NCBI GenBank assembly: GCA_947629005.1
Contig: CANRCD010000001.1
Span: 223,550-287,549 of the forward strand
Reading direction: 5' to 3'
Origin: an uncultured Clostridia bacterium
GTDB lineage: Bacteria; Bacillota; Clostridia; UMGS1883
Length of the DNA: 64,000 bases
This document shows positions 1-8,960 of the stretch, piece after piece. Every line of letters starts with the position of its first letter. Position 1 is the stretch's first letter. The position numbers were made by a program, and so were the translations under genes. The notes under the pieces are model-generated. The model had not been told where the DNA came from. It did no database searches and worked only from the letters and a program-made list of their open reading frames with translations.

Positions 1-309
1 AAGGCCGGTAACATCAGCGCCATCCGCGTTGAGGAGAGTACCATAATCGCTTCTTATTTTGTTATCTGCACCGCCGGCAGCCTAACGCAGCTTAAGGCGC
101 TGGCCGACGAGGCCGACGAAAAAATGAGTGAGCTCGGCGAGCCGCCGCGCAAAATTGAAGGAAAGAACGAAAGCGGCTGGATACTCTGCGACTTCGGCGG
201 CGTTATCCTGCACATTTTCACCGCTCAGAACCGCGAGTTTTACGACCTTGAAAGACTTTGGAGCGAGGCCGAGCGGGTAGATATAAACGAATTTCTTACA
301 AAGGACTGA
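1..309 (+). CDS. rsfS: Ribosomal silencing factor RsfS (5'-truncated)
   Basis: The reading frame is open from base 1 to the TGA at 307-309, so about 102 C-terminal residues are present and the N-terminus lies outside the window. The sequence resembles the RsfS/Iojap family: SYFVICTAGS near the start, then a SGWILCDFGGVILHIF-like core and the RxFYDLERLW tail. RsfS binds ribosomal protein L14 (uL14) and blocks subunit joining when nutrients are scarce. It sits directly before leuS, an order common in Firmicutes, and probably shares its transcript. Only the missing start limits certainty. Confidence 0.93.
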   Translation, partial: KAGNISAIRVEESTIIASYFVICTAGSLTQLKALADEADEKMSELGEPPRKIEGKNESGWILCDFGGVILHIFTAQNREFYDLERLWSEAERVDINEFLTKD

Positions 310-347
310 TAAATTGCCGCCACGGGCGGCGGAACGGAGGACCCATC

Positions 348-2750
348 ATGGACTATAATTTTAAGGAAATAGAGCCTAAATGGCAAAAATACTGGGAGGA
401 GCACAAAACCTTCGAGGCCGTTACGGGAAGCTCTAAGCCTAAGTTTTACGCGCTTGTGGAATTTCCGTATCCCAGCGGGGCGGGTATGCACGTGGGCCAC
501 ATAAGGGCTTATTCCGGCCTTGAAGTGGTGAGTCGCAAACGCCGCCTTGAGGGCTATAATGTGCTGTTTCCGATAGGCTTTGATGCCTACGGCCTACCCA
601 CCGAAAACACCGCTATCAAGACGGGAGTTCACCCTCGCAAGGTGACTGACAACAACATCAAAAAGTTTACCGAGCAGCTTAAGAGGGTAGGTTTTTCTTT
701 TGACTGGTCGAGGGTTGTAGATACAACCGATGAAAATTACTATAAGTGGACTCAGTGGATATTCCTCAAAATGTTTGAAAATGGCCTCGTATTTCGCGAC
801 AAGACGCTTGTCAACTACTGCCCGAGCTGCAAGGTCGTCCTCTCTAACGAGGACTCGCAGGGCGGCAAGTGCGATATATGCCACAGCGACATTGTTCAGC
901 GCACTAAGGAGGTCTGGTACCTGCGAATAACGGAATATGCCGATAAGCTGCTCCAAGGCCTCGAGGAGGTAAACTACCTTCCCAACGTGAAACTCCAGCA
1001 GCAGAACTGGATAGGCAAATCGACCGGTGCGTTCGTAAATTTCACCGTCAAGGAAAACGGCGAGACGCTTCGCATTTATACCACCCGCCCCGACACGCTC
1101 TATGGCGTGACTTTTATGGTAATCGCGCCCGAGCATCCGATGATCGAAAAACACCGCGCCAATATCTCCAACATAGCCGAGCTTGACGCTTACCGCGAGG
1201 AATGTGGCAAAAAGAGCGAGTTTGAGCGCACTCAACTCGTCAAGGACAAAACCGGCGTAAAAATAGACGGCCTCACCGCCGTAAATCCCATAAACGGCAA
1301 GGAAATTCCGATTTATATTTCGGACTACGTAATGATGGGCTACGGCACGGGCGCGATAATGGCCGTGCCCGCCCACGACAGCCGTGACTACGACTTTGCA
1401 AATAAGTTCGGCATAGACATAATAGAGGTAATAAAGGGCGGCGACATATCAAAGGAAGCCTACACCGGCGATGGTGAAATGGTCAATTCCGGCCCGCTCA
1501 ACGGCATAACCAACAAAAAGGACGCCATAGAGAAAGCGCTCGCCATACTTGAGGAAAAAGGCTGCGGCGAGAGAGGCGTACAGTACAAGATGAAGGACTG
1601 GGCCTTTAACCGCCAGCGTTATTGGGGCGAGCCGATACCGATTGTTCACTGCCCGCACTGCGGAATAGTGCCTGTGCCCTACGACGAGCTGCCCCTTCGT
1701 CTGCCGCCGGTCGAAAACTTTGAGCCCGGCGAGGGAGGGGAGAGTCCGCTCGCTAAAATCGACTCGTTTGTGAATTGCAAGTGCCCAAAATGCGGCGCTG
1801 ACGCCAAGCGCGAGACCGACACCATGCCTCAGTGGGCCGGCTCGTCGTGGTACTTCCTGCGCTACTGCGACCCGAATAATTCCGAAGCTCTCGCATCCGA
1901 GGAGTCGCTCAAGTACTGGATGCCTGTAGACTGGTACAACGGCGGAATGGAGCACGTTACCCGACACATGATATATTCCCGCTTCTGGCATAAATTCCTT
2001 TACGATATAGGCGTCGTTCCCTGCCCTGAGCCCTACGCAAAGCGCACCGCACAGGGACTTATCCTTGGCCCCGATGGCGACAAGATGAGCAAGTCAAAGG
2101 GAAATGTAGTCGATCCTAACGACGTTGTGGACGTTTACGGCGCCGACGTGCTGAGGATTTACGTCCTCTTCATGGGCGACTACGAGCAGGCCGCTCCGTG
2201 GAGCGATAACGGTATTAAGGGCTGCAAGCGTTTCCTTGACAGGGTATGGGCGCTTTCGGATAAACTTGTGGACGGCAATGAGTACCGTCCGGAGCTAATG
2301 ACCGCCATGCACAAGACTATCAAAAAGGTCAGCGGCGACATTGAGGCTATGAAATTCAACACCGCAATCGCCGCTATGATGTCGCTTGTGAACGTCATAT
2401 ATGAGGTTGGCAGCGTTAATCATGCCGAGTACAAAACGCTGCTCACGCTGCTTTACCCCTTTGCGCCCCATGCGGCCGAGGAGCTTTACAGCAGTCTTTT
2501 TGGAACTGTGCTCAGTAATCAGAGTTGGCAGGAATTCGATGAAACCAAGACCGTTGACGACGAAATTGAAATAGTTCTTCAGATAAACGGCAAGGTTAAG
2601 GAAAAAATTATGGTTCCCGCCGGCCTTGGCAAGCCCGAGCTTGAGGCTATTGCCCTCGAAAGCGAACGCGTGAAGGCTTTGACCGATGGCAAGACGGTTG
2701 TTAAGGTCATCGCCGTTCCCGATAAGCTTGTGAACCTCGTTGTAAAGTAA
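348..2750 (+). CDS. leuS: Leucyl-tRNA synthetase
   Basis: Class I aminoacyl-tRNA synthetase of 800 residues that charges tRNA-Leu in the cytoplasm. The HIGH signature appears as HVGH near residue 47 and the KMSKS loop as DKMSKSKGN near residue 579; between them lies a large editing (CP1) insertion with a catalytic-type TTRPDT stretch. Cys pairs CPSC and CDIC near residue 160 suggest a zinc module. The ATG at 348 is preceded by GGAACGGAGG; the frame is open further upstream (to 258) but that stretch overlaps rsfS and has no ribosome binding site. thrC follows after 18 bases, so the two are probably cotranscribed. Confidence 0.98.
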   Translation: MDYNFKEIEPKWQKYWEEHKTFEAVTGSSKPKFYALVEFPYPSGAGMHVGHIRAYSGLEVVSRKRRLEGYNVLFPIGFDAYGLPTENTAIKTGVHPRKVTDNNIKKFTEQLKRVGFSFDWSRVVDTTDENYYKWTQWIFLKMFENGLVFRDKTLVNYCPSCKVVLSNEDSQGGKCDICHSDIVQRTKEVWYLRITEYADKLLQGLEEVNYLPNVKLQQQNWIGKSTGAFVNFTVKENGETLRIYTTRPDTLYGVTFMVIAPEHPMIEKHRANISNIAELDAYREECGKKSEFERTQLVKDKTGVKIDGLTAVNPINGKEIPIYISDYVMMGYGTGAIMAVPAHDSRDYDFANKFGIDIIEVIKGGDISKEAYTGDGEMVNSGPLNGITNKKDAIEKALAILEEKGCGERGVQYKMKDWAFNRQRYWGEPIPIVHCPHCGIVPVPYDELPLRLPPVENFEPGEGGESPLAKIDSFVNCKCPKCGADAKRETDTMPQWAGSSWYFLRYCDPNNSEALASEESLKYWMPVDWYNGGMEHVTRHMIYSRFWHKFLYDIGVVPCPEPYAKRTAQGLILGPDGDKMSKSKGNVVDPNDVVDVYGADVLRIYVLFMGDYEQAAPWSDNGIKGCKRFLDRVWALSDKLVDGNEYRPELMTAMHKTIKKVSGDIEAMKFNTAIAAMMSLVNVIYEVGSVNHAEYKTLLTLLYPFAPHAAEELYSSLFGTVLSNQSWQEFDETKTVDDEIEIVLQINGKVKEKIMVPAGLGKPELEAIALESERVKALTDGKTVVKVIAVPDKLVNLVVK

Positions 2751-2768
2751 TTGAAAGGTAATGATAAA

Positions 2769-4265
2769 ATGAAGTATAACAGCACCCGCGACGAAAACGT
2801 AAGCGTAACCTCGGCCGAGGCCATTGTCAAGGGTCTCGGGGCCGACGGCGGCCTCTTTGTTCCCGATTCAATTCCCGCCCTCGCCCTCAGTGACATTGCG
2901 GAAATGGTGTCCATGAGCTATAATGAGCGGGCTAAAAGGCTGCTCGGCCTGTTTCTGACCGACTTCAAGGCTTCGGAAATTGAGGATTGCGTGAATAAAG
3001 CCTATACCAAGGCAAAGTTTGAGACCAACTCCATCGCTCCGGTGTATAAGCTGGACCAGAGCCGTTATATACTTGAGCTCTGGCACGGTCCTACCTGTGC
3101 CTTTAAGGATATTGCGCTCCAGATTTTGCCGCATTTACTTACGACAAGCGCAAAAAAGACCGGTATGGACAAGGAGATAGTCATTCTTGTTGCCACCAGC
3201 GGCGATACGGGCAAGGCCGCCCTTGAGGGCTTCAGAGACGTTGAGGGAACAAAGATAGTCGTGTTCTTCCCCGATAACGGCGTCAGCAGCATACAGCGCC
3301 TTCAGATGTGCACGCAGGAAGGAGATAATGTTTTTGTCAGCGCCGTTAACGGCAACTTTGACGACGCGCAGACGGGCGTTAAAGAGATTTTTACGGACAA
3401 GGCATACGAGGCCGAGCTCTCAGCCCGCGGCAAGGCGCTTTCCAGCGCAAACTCCATTAACTGGGGCCGCCTTGTGCCGCAGATAGTCTACTATTTTTCT
3501 GCCTACTGCGATATGCTCAAGGCCGAAGAAATCACTATGGGCGACGTGGTTAATATATGCGTGCCGACCGGCAACTTCGGCAACATTCTTGCGGCTTATT
3601 TTGCTAAGATGATGGGTTTGCCCGTGGGTAAACTGATTTGTGCGTCCAATGCCAACAATGTGCTGACGGACTTCATAAAAACCGGCACATACGATAAGAA
3701 TCGTCCGTTCTACACGACCATTTCTCCGTCTATGGACATACTCATTTCCTCAAACCTTGAGCGGCTGCTATACCTGCTCTCTGGCGGCAACACCGCAGAG
3801 ATAAAACGCTGCATGAACGAGCTCAAGGAAAACGGAAAATATGCAGTTTCGCCTGAACTGGCAGCCCTCGTGGCCGACAATTTCTATGCCGGCTTTGCCG
3901 ACGATGACAAGTGCCGCGAAACAATTAAGAAAACTGAAGCCGAATTCGGCTATGTAATCGATCCCCATACCGCTGTGGCTGTTTCCGTGCATGAACGCTA
4001 TATGGAGGAGACCGGCGACAGCACTAAGACGATAATTGCCTCCACCGCCAGCCCATTTAAGTTTAACTGCGATGTGCTTGAGGCTATTCTCGGGGCCGAG
4101 GCCGTTGAGGATAAGGACGAATTCGAGCTGCTGCGTCTTTTAGGCGAACGCTTTTCGCTCAGAATACCGAATAGCCTTGCCGGACTTGAGTATAAGGACG
4201 TTCGCTTTGAGACTGTGTGTGATAAAACTATGATGAAGGGCGTAGTAAGCGAGTTTTTGTCTTAA
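2769..4265 (+). CDS. thrC: Threonine synthase
   Basis: PLP-dependent enzyme of 498 residues that converts O-phosphohomoserine to threonine. The N-terminus has the family form MKYNSTRDENVSV, and the PLP lysine lies in CAFKDIALQ near residue 112. SGDTGKAALEGF is the phosphate-binding region of fold-type II PLP enzymes. The length fits the longer (yeast/E. coli-like) class. The ATG at 2769 is chosen because AAAGG at 2754-2758 precedes it; a TTG at 2751 in frame lacks a site. It follows leuS closely and belongs to the same unit. Confidence 0.96.
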   Translation: MKYNSTRDENVSVTSAEAIVKGLGADGGLFVPDSIPALALSDIAEMVSMSYNERAKRLLGLFLTDFKASEIEDCVNKAYTKAKFETNSIAPVYKLDQSRYILELWHGPTCAFKDIALQILPHLLTTSAKKTGMDKEIVILVATSGDTGKAALEGFRDVEGTKIVVFFPDNGVSSIQRLQMCTQEGDNVFVSAVNGNFDDAQTGVKEIFTDKAYEAELSARGKALSSANSINWGRLVPQIVYYFSAYCDMLKAEEITMGDVVNICVPTGNFGNILAAYFAKMMGLPVGKLICASNANNVLTDFIKTGTYDKNRPFYTTISPSMDILISSNLERLLYLLSGGNTAEIKRCMNELKENGKYAVSPELAALVADNFYAGFADDDKCRETIKKTEAEFGYVIDPHTAVAVSVHERYMEETGDSTKTIIASTASPFKFNCDVLEAILGAEAVEDKDEFELLRLLGERFSLRIPNSLAGLEYKDVRFETVCDKTMMKGVVSEFLS

Positions 4266-4288
4266 AAAAGAGCCGCTGAGGGCGGCTC
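4264..4288 (-). terminator. Intrinsic terminator of the DUF1540 gene
   Basis: GAGCCGC (4270-4276) and GCGGCTC (4282-4288) form a 7-bp stem. Read on the minus strand it is followed by six U residues (the A-run 4264-4269), which makes it a proper terminator for the minus-strand gene; on the plus strand no U-run follows, so its effect on thrC is uncertain. Confidence 0.75.
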
Positions 4289-4299
4289 ACTGGCGAGAT

Positions 4300-4512
4300 T
4301 TACTTTTCGCTGTCCGTGGAGGTTTTGTCGCAGCAGCAGTCCTCTTTGTTGCAAAAGGTCTCGCAGTCGGTCTGCTGGCTGGTGGAGCTGTGCTTTGAAC
4401 CTACGTGTATGCCGCTGGCGCTGCATTTGTCATCGGGCGTGTGGAAATCGCAGGCAGCGACTTCGCACTTTACGCCGTCGATAGTTTTGTCTGTTTTGTA
4501 AGCTTTGCTCAT
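4300..4512 (-). CDS. DUF1540 Cys-rich small protein
   Basis: A 70-residue protein with the spacing of DUF1540: CEVAACDFH, then CSASGIHVG, then a Ser/Thr/Gln stretch and DCETF, with further Cys at CNKEDCCCDK. The fold is unstudied but the conserved Cys suggest metal binding or disulfides; no signal peptide or membrane segment is visible. Such genes are widespread in Clostridia and function is unknown. The start has AGAGG upstream. A 169-base inverted-repeat element lies immediately upstream on the same strand (4539-4707), so this may be the gene downstream of a structured leader RNA. Confidence 0.85.
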   Translation of the reverse strand: MSKAYKTDKTIDGVKCEVAACDFHTPDDKCSASGIHVGSKHSSTSQQTDCETFCNKEDCCCDKTSTDSEK

Positions 4513-4538
4513 GGTTGTTACCTCTTTTCAAATTTTTC

Positions 4539-4707
4539 GCATAAGCACAGGGGAATCAAACTCCTGACAGTTTAAAGCGGCGAAATTTCTCACATGCGCG
4601 TTAAAAAATGCTCGGCAGGCGTCAGTATTCCAAGCGGTTCTTTGACGTAGCATACGGGATAATAACCTCCTCACGGCGTACGGGGTTCGATTCCACTGTG
4701 CTTATGC
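4539..4707 (-). ncRNA. Candidate structured RNA closed by a 26-bp stem
   Basis: The ends of this element, 4539-4564 and 4682-4707, are inverted repeats: the outer 12 bases (GCATAAGCACAG) are perfect and most of the next 14 pair. One non-Watson-Crick position is G-U if the minus strand is transcribed but A-C if the plus strand is, which favours a minus-strand RNA leading into the DUF1540 gene 26 bases further on. No convincing ORF occupies the span. A terminal stem enclosing about 117 conserved-looking bases is typical of large clostridial ncRNAs. The raiA motif is one named family to test; I cannot confirm identity. No clear sigma-A promoter is visible on either side. Confidence 0.5.
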
Positions 4708-4753
4708 ACGTGTTTAGTTTCTGTATTTAATAAAAAAATATGTGAGGAAAAAC

Positions 4754-5425
4754 ATGGCAATTTATGCGATGAGCGACTGGCACCTTCCGTTGGGTGTGGA
4801 TAAGCCGATGGACGTTTTCGGCGGGAATTGGGACGGCTATGTTGAAAAAATAGAGCGCAATATGCAGGCGCTTTCCGACGACGATTACATTATTATGAAC
4901 GGCGATTTTTCGTGGGCAATGCGGATGCGTGACAGCCGTCCCGATTTTGAGTTTCTCGCAGCTCTTCCGGGTATAAAACTGATGAGCAAGGGCAACCACG
5001 ATTACTGGTGGGAGAGCAAGGCTAAGTTCAACGCCTTTATGGATGAGCTTGGCATAAAAAACGTACATTTTTTGCAAAACAACGCCTTTGACTGCGGCGA
5101 CTGGACCGTGTGCGCTTCCCGTGGGTGGATTTCCCCCTCGGATAAAGAATTTACCGAAAGCGACATGGTAATATATAAACGTGAGCTAATACGCCTCGAA
5201 ATGGCTCTAAAGGACGGCGAGCAGCTTGGCAAGCCTATAATTGCCGCCCTGCATTATCCGCCGGACGACGGCTTTCTGGACCTTCTCAGCGGCTACCGCG
5301 TGCACACATGCGTTTTCGGTCATCTTCACGGCCAAGCTGCACGGCAGTATCGTCCCAAAGGGACGGGATGTCTGCTTGTTTCTGCTGATTATCTGGATTT
5401 TGTTCCGCTGAAAATAGCCGATTAG
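4754..5425 (+). CDS. Calcineurin-like metallophosphoesterase
   Basis: A cytoplasmic protein of 223 residues with the full dinuclear-metal motif set: SDWH (D8, H10), NGDFSW near residue 48, KGNHDYWW near 79, ALHYPP near 167 and GHLHG near 189. The opening MAIYAMSDWHLPLG matches a clostridial phosphohydrolase family of unknown substrate. The ATG at 4754 follows GAGGAA; an upstream in-frame GTG at 4742 would remove that site. It stands alone between the RNA element and the rpsU promoter, so context gives no substrate. Confidence 0.88.
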   Translation: MAIYAMSDWHLPLGVDKPMDVFGGNWDGYVEKIERNMQALSDDDYIIMNGDFSWAMRMRDSRPDFEFLAALPGIKLMSKGNHDYWWESKAKFNAFMDELGIKNVHFLQNNAFDCGDWTVCASRGWISPSDKEFTESDMVIYKRELIRLEMALKDGEQLGKPIIAALHYPPDDGFLDLLSGYRVHTCVFGHLHGQAARQYRPKGTGCLLVSADYLDFVPLKIAD

Positions 5426-5492
5426 CCGGCGGAGATATGTATCGCTATTTTATAAAATATACAACTGTTAACAAACTTTTTTCAAAAAGCAC

Positions 5493-5520
5493 TTGACATA
5501 TTTTTATTTTATGTTATAAT
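5493..5520 (+). promoter_or_regulatory. Sigma-A promoter of rpsU
   Basis: TTGACA (5493-5498), 16-base spacer and TATAAT (5515-5520): a consensus housekeeping promoter, placed about 58 bases before the rpsU start. Confidence 0.9.
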
Positions 5521-5577
5521 TATTATGTTACTATATGCGGTTACTTTTCCGTTGTAGCTGCGAGGGGAGGGTTAAAG

Positions 5578-5754
5578 ATGTCTGAGGTTAGAGTCAAAGA
5601 GAATGAGTCTTTAGATAGTGCCCTTAGAAGGTTCAAGCGTTCGTGCGCTAAGGCCGGCGTGATCTCCGAGGTTCGCAAAAGAGAGCATTACGAAAAGCCC
5701 AGCGTAAGGCGCAAGAAAAAGTCCGAAGCGGCCCGCAAGCGGAAATTCAAATAA
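5578..5754 (+). CDS. rpsU: 30S ribosomal protein S21
   Basis: A 58-residue basic protein beginning [21 protein letters not shown]-like and ending in a Lys/Arg-rich tail ([15 protein letters not shown]), which is the normal length and form of bacterial bS21. It binds the 30S platform near the 16S rRNA 3' end. A GGGGAGGG site precedes the ATG. It has its own strong promoter and terminator and so is monocistronic here. Confidence 0.97.
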   Translation: MSEVRVKENESLDSALRRFKRSCAKAGVISEVRKREHYEKPSVRRKKKSEAARKRKFK

Positions 5755-5774
5755 ACTAATATTTGAAGCATCGA

Positions 5775-5804
5775 CGCCCACATACAGCCAAATGTATGTG
5801 GGCG
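5775..5804 (+). terminator. Terminator of rpsU
   Basis: Perfect 12-bp stem CGCCCACATACA (5775-5786) with TGTATGTGGGCG (5793-5804), 6-base loop, followed by a weak T-rich stretch. Confidence 0.8.
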
Positions 5805-5829
5805 GTGTTGTATATTATGAGGTGTGTCA

Positions 5830-6291
5830 ATGACGATTAGAAGGATGTATCCAACCGAGTGCGGCAAGCTGGCAAAGCTACTCTATTCCTCGGTGCATAC
5901 GCTCTGTACGAATGATTACACCCCTGACGAGCTGGAGGCGTGGGCGCCGCTCAACATGGATATGAAAAAGTTCCGTCTTTCGCTTATGCGCAGCTTCAAC
6001 TGGGTCATGGTGGAAAGAGGAGAGATCATTGGCTTTGTCTGCGTGGAGGCCGACGGCTATGTGAACCGCCTGTTTACCCACCCTGACTACGTTCGCCGCG
6101 GCGTGGCCACCGCTCTTATGGATAAGGTAGAGGACTGGGCAAGAAAGCGCAATCTTGGCAGGGTGCGCCTTGCCGCCAGCAAAACGGGCCGCCCATTTTA
6201 CCTTGGGCGCGGCTATCGAGTGGCCGGAACCGAAAGAGTTACGCGCCGCGGCGTAGACTTTGAAAATCAGATCATGGAAAAGTATTTGTGA
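5830..6291 (+). CDS. GNAT family N-acetyltransferase
   Basis: A 153-residue acetyltransferase. The acetyl-CoA loop is seen as [15 protein letters not shown] near residues 80-95, preceded by the strands [20 protein letters not shown] and followed by a C-terminal [13 protein letters not shown] segment typical of GNATs. The acceptor is unknown. ATG 5830 is preferred over GTG 5824 because AGG at 5820-5822 is correctly spaced. ung follows after 20 bases. Confidence 0.88.
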   Translation: MTIRRMYPTECGKLAKLLYSSVHTLCTNDYTPDELEAWAPLNMDMKKFRLSLMRSFNWVMVERGEIIGFVCVEADGYVNRLFTHPDYVRRGVATALMDKVEDWARKRNLGRVRLAASKTGRPFYLGRGYRVAGTERVTRRGVDFENQIMEKYL

Positions 6292-6311
6292 CGATAGTAC
6301 GGAGGATAGCA

Positions 6312-6986
6312 ATGGTTAAGCTTGGCAACGACTGGGATGAGGTTATTGGCGGCGAGTTCCGCAAGGATTACTACCTTCGCCTGCGCGCCTTTTTGAAGGA
6401 CGAATACTCCCGAGGCGAGGTTTACCCCGATATGTATGATTTGTTTTCGGCCCTTAAGGTCACATCGTACAGGGCCACAAAGGTCGTGATTTTGGGGCAG
6501 GATCCATATCACGAGCCCGGACAGGCGCACGGGATGTCGTTTTCGGTGCGACCGGGCGTTGCCGCGCCGCCATCGCTTATGAATATGTATAAGGAACTGC
6601 GCGATTCGCTTGGATGTTTTATTCCTAATAACGGCTATCTTATGCCATGGGCGCAGCAGGGCGTGCTGCTGCTCAACAGTGTGCTCACCGTGAGAAGGGG
6701 AGAGGCCAATTCTCACCGCGGCATGGGCTGGGAGACCTTTACCGATAAAGTAATAGCCGAGCTCAGCGCCCGCCGCGACCCTGTTGTTTTTCTGCTTTGG
6801 GGCGGCAACGCCCGTAAAAAAGCCGAACTCATAGACCGTGAACGCCACTTTGTTTTTGAAGCTCCGCACCCGAGTCCGCTCTCCGCAAGCCGAGGCTTTT
6901 TCGGCTGCGGGCATTTCCGTAAGGCAAATGAGGCCCTTATAAGCGTGCTTAAATCGCCCATAAACTGGCAAATACCGAATATTTAG
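6312..6986 (+). CDS. ung: Uracil-DNA glycosylase (family 1)
   Basis: A 224-residue enzyme that removes uracil from DNA. The water-activating loop [13 protein letters not shown] lies near residue 63 and the minor-groove HPSPLSA loop near residue 186; the family-1 FLLWGGNA strand lies between. Length is normal. The ATG at 6312 follows GGAGG at 6301-6305; the frame extends to a GTG at 6288 but that overlaps the previous gene. Probably cotranscribed with the GNAT gene. Confidence 0.97.
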   Translation: MVKLGNDWDEVIGGEFRKDYYLRLRAFLKDEYSRGEVYPDMYDLFSALKVTSYRATKVVILGQDPYHEPGQAHGMSFSVRPGVAAPPSLMNMYKELRDSLGCFIPNNGYLMPWAQQGVLLLNSVLTVRRGEANSHRGMGWETFTDKVIAELSARRDPVVFLLWGGNARKKAELIDRERHFVFEAPHPSPLSASRGFFGCGHFRKANEALISVLKSPINWQIPNI

Positions 6987-7046
6987 CATAAAATCGCCCG
7001 CTCCGCAAACAATACTCTTGAAGAAATCAGAAAGAAGGTATTGACT

Positions 7047-7400
7047 GTGGACTATGTAAAAGCGTTTATAGTGGGCGGGCTAATCTGCGTTGTCGGACAG
7101 ATCGTTATCGACAAAACAAAGCTCACTCCCGCAAGGCTGCTCACGGGCTACGTTGTGGGCGGAGTACTGCTTTCGCTTGTGGGGGTGTATAAGCCCTTGG
7201 TGAAATTTGCCGGCGCGGGCGCCAGCGTTCCGCTGCTTGGCTTCGGCCATGCCCTGTTCGAGGGCGTTAAGAAGGGGATAGGCGAGAACGGTTTTCTCGG
7301 CATATTCACCGGCGGACTTTCCGCCACCGCCGGAGGCATTGCCGCCGTGGTGCTGTTCGCGCTGATTGCGTCGCTTGTGGCGAAGCCCAAGATGAAATAA
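7047..7400 (+). CDS. spoVAE: Stage V sporulation protein AE
   Basis: A 117-residue membrane protein with four hydrophobic segments, starting DYVKAFIVGGLICVVGQ and containing the SVPLLGFGHALFEGVKK loop of SpoVAE(b). In Bacillus the SpoVA proteins form the inner-membrane channel that moves Ca-dipicolinate into the forespore and out at germination. GTG 7047 is chosen because GAAGG (7034-7038) lies 8 bases before it; TTG 7041 would be too close. spoVAC and spoVAD, its normal neighbours, are not in this window. It shows that the organism belongs to a sporulating lineage. Confidence 0.92.
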   Translation: MDYVKAFIVGGLICVVGQIVIDKTKLTPARLLTGYVVGGVLLSLVGVYKPLVKFAGAGASVPLLGFGHALFEGVKKGIGENGFLGIFTGGLSATAGGIAAVVLFALIASLVAKPKMK

Positions 7401-7423
7401 AAAGCGGCCCTATGGGCCGCTTT
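7401..7423 (+). terminator. Terminator after spoVAE
   Basis: AAAGCGGCCC / GGGCCGCTTT hairpin with a three-base loop and a run of T. Confidence 0.9.
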
Positions 7424-7450
7424 TTTATCAAAAAATTTTCATTTTACCTG

Positions 7451-7479
7451 TTGTAATTTTTGGCAGTCTGATATATAAT
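7451..7479 (+). promoter_or_regulatory. Probable promoter of cysS
   Basis: TTGTAA (7451-7456), 17-base spacer, TATAAT (7474-7479), 35 bases before the cysS ATG. Confidence 0.65.
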
Positions 7480-7514
7480 AGTAGACAGAGATTTTCGGCA
7501 AAGGAGAATACCCC

Positions 7515-8900
7515 ATGAAGCTATACAACACTCTTACGCGGCAAAAGGAGGAGTTCGTTCCCATAACTCCCGGCGAGGTAAAGATGTATTCCTGCGGGCC
7601 TACTGTCTATAACTTCTTTCACCTTGGGAACGCCCGTCCCTTTATAGTTTTTGACTGCCTGCGCAATTTTTTGGAATATATCGGATATAAAGTGACGTTT
7701 GTGCAGAATTTCACCGATGTCGACGACAAACTCATCAACAAGGCGAGGGAAGAAGGCTGCACCGTTAAGGAGATAGCCGACAAATACATAAAGGAATATT
7801 TTGTTGACGCCGAGGGCCTTGGCGTCAGAAGGGCCACCATCCACCCCCGCGCTACCGAAAATATAGACGCAATTATCGACACCGTCAAGGTATTAATAGA
7901 GAAGGGCCACGCTTACGAGGTGGACGGCGATGTGTACTTTGCGACGAAAAGCTTCAAGGACTACGGTAAACTGAGCCACCAGCCTCTTGACGATCTTGAA
8001 AGCGGCGTGCGCAAGGAGCTTGAGCCTGGCAAGCGCGACCCGATGGATTTTGCTCTTTGGAAGAAGCGCAAGGACGACGAAATAGGCTGGGAGAGTCCTT
8101 GGGGAGTAGGCCGCCCGGGCTGGCACATTGAGTGCAGCGCCATGGTGAATCGCTACCTCGGCAAGACCATCGACATACACAGCGGCGGCTTTGATCTGAT
8201 TTTCCCGCACCACGAAAACGAGATAGCCCAAAGCGAATGTGCCAATGACGCGCCATTTGCGCACTATTGGCTCCACAATGGCTTTATAAACGTAAACAAC
8301 GAAAAAATGTCCAAATCGCTGGGAAACTTCTTCACGATACGCGACATAGCGCAAAAATACGATTACGAGGTCATTCGCTTTTTCATGCTTTCGGCCCACT
8401 ACAGAACGCCGATTAATTTCAGCGACGAGCTTATGGACGCGGCAAAAGCCGGCCTTGAAAGGATGTATAATTGCCTCGGTAATCTGGAGCACTTAGCGAA
8501 AACCGCGCCGGAGGGAGCCCTTGACGAGGGTATATGCGCCGCGATGGACGGCTTTAAGGAGCGCTTTATAGCCGCAATGGAGGATGATCTCAACACCGCC
8601 GACGCCATATCCGTGCTGTTCGAGGCCGTGCGCTTTATCAATTCCGCGAAGGAAATGAGCTCCGCCGACATCGAACGCTGCGCCGATACGCTTAAGGAGC
8701 TTGGCGGAGTGCTCGGCCTGCTGCAAAAGGAGCGCAAAGCCGACATCAGTGCCGAGGTTGAGGCCTTGATAGCCGAACGCGCCGAGGCCCGAAAAAATAA
8801 GGATTGGGCTAAATCCGACGAAATACGCGACCGCCTTAAGGGCATGGGCGTTGTGCTGGAGGATACACGCAGCGGCGTTAAGTGGCATATTGAAGCTTAG
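7515..8900 (+). CDS. cysS: Cysteinyl-tRNA synthetase
   Basis: Class I synthetase of 461 residues that charges tRNA-Cys. It shows the CGPTVYNFFHLGNARP block (zinc Cys and HIGH-type HLGN), the second zinc region GWHIECSAM and HSGGFDLIFPHHENE, and the KMSKSLGNF loop near residue 263. Length and ends fit the family. AAGGAG lies 8 bases before the ATG. It has its own promoter and is followed by a symmetrical hairpin. Confidence 0.98.
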   Translation: MKLYNTLTRQKEEFVPITPGEVKMYSCGPTVYNFFHLGNARPFIVFDCLRNFLEYIGYKVTFVQNFTDVDDKLINKAREEGCTVKEIADKYIKEYFVDAEGLGVRRATIHPRATENIDAIIDTVKVLIEKGHAYEVDGDVYFATKSFKDYGKLSHQPLDDLESGVRKELEPGKRDPMDFALWKKRKDDEIGWESPWGVGRPGWHIECSAMVNRYLGKTIDIHSGGFDLIFPHHENEIAQSECANDAPFAHYWLHNGFINVNNEKMSKSLGNFFTIRDIAQKYDYEVIRFFMLSAHYRTPINFSDELMDAAKAGLERMYNCLGNLEHLAKTAPEGALDEGICAAMDGFKERFIAAMEDDLNTADAISVLFEAVRFINSAKEMSSADIERCADTLKELGGVLGLLQKERKADISAEVEALIAERAEARKNKDWAKSDEIRDRLKGMGVVLEDTRSGVKWHIEA

Positions 8901-8910
8901 GCACAAAAAT

Positions 8911-8936
8911 AACGGCATGGCAAAAGCCATGCCGTT
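8911..8936. terminator. Bidirectional hairpin between cysS and the next minus-strand gene
   Basis: Perfect 11-bp stem AACGGCATGGC / GCCATGCCGTT with an AAAA loop. There is only a poor U-tract, but the placement between convergent genes fits a two-way terminator. Confidence 0.6.
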
Positions 8937-8960
8937 AGGTGCTAAAATAGGGCGGAGGGC

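Noticed and set aside
4682-4700. GGGGTTCGATTCC on the plus strand looks like a tRNA T-arm
   Set aside because: No acceptor, D or anticodon arm can be placed around it; it is one arm of the 26-bp inverted repeat.
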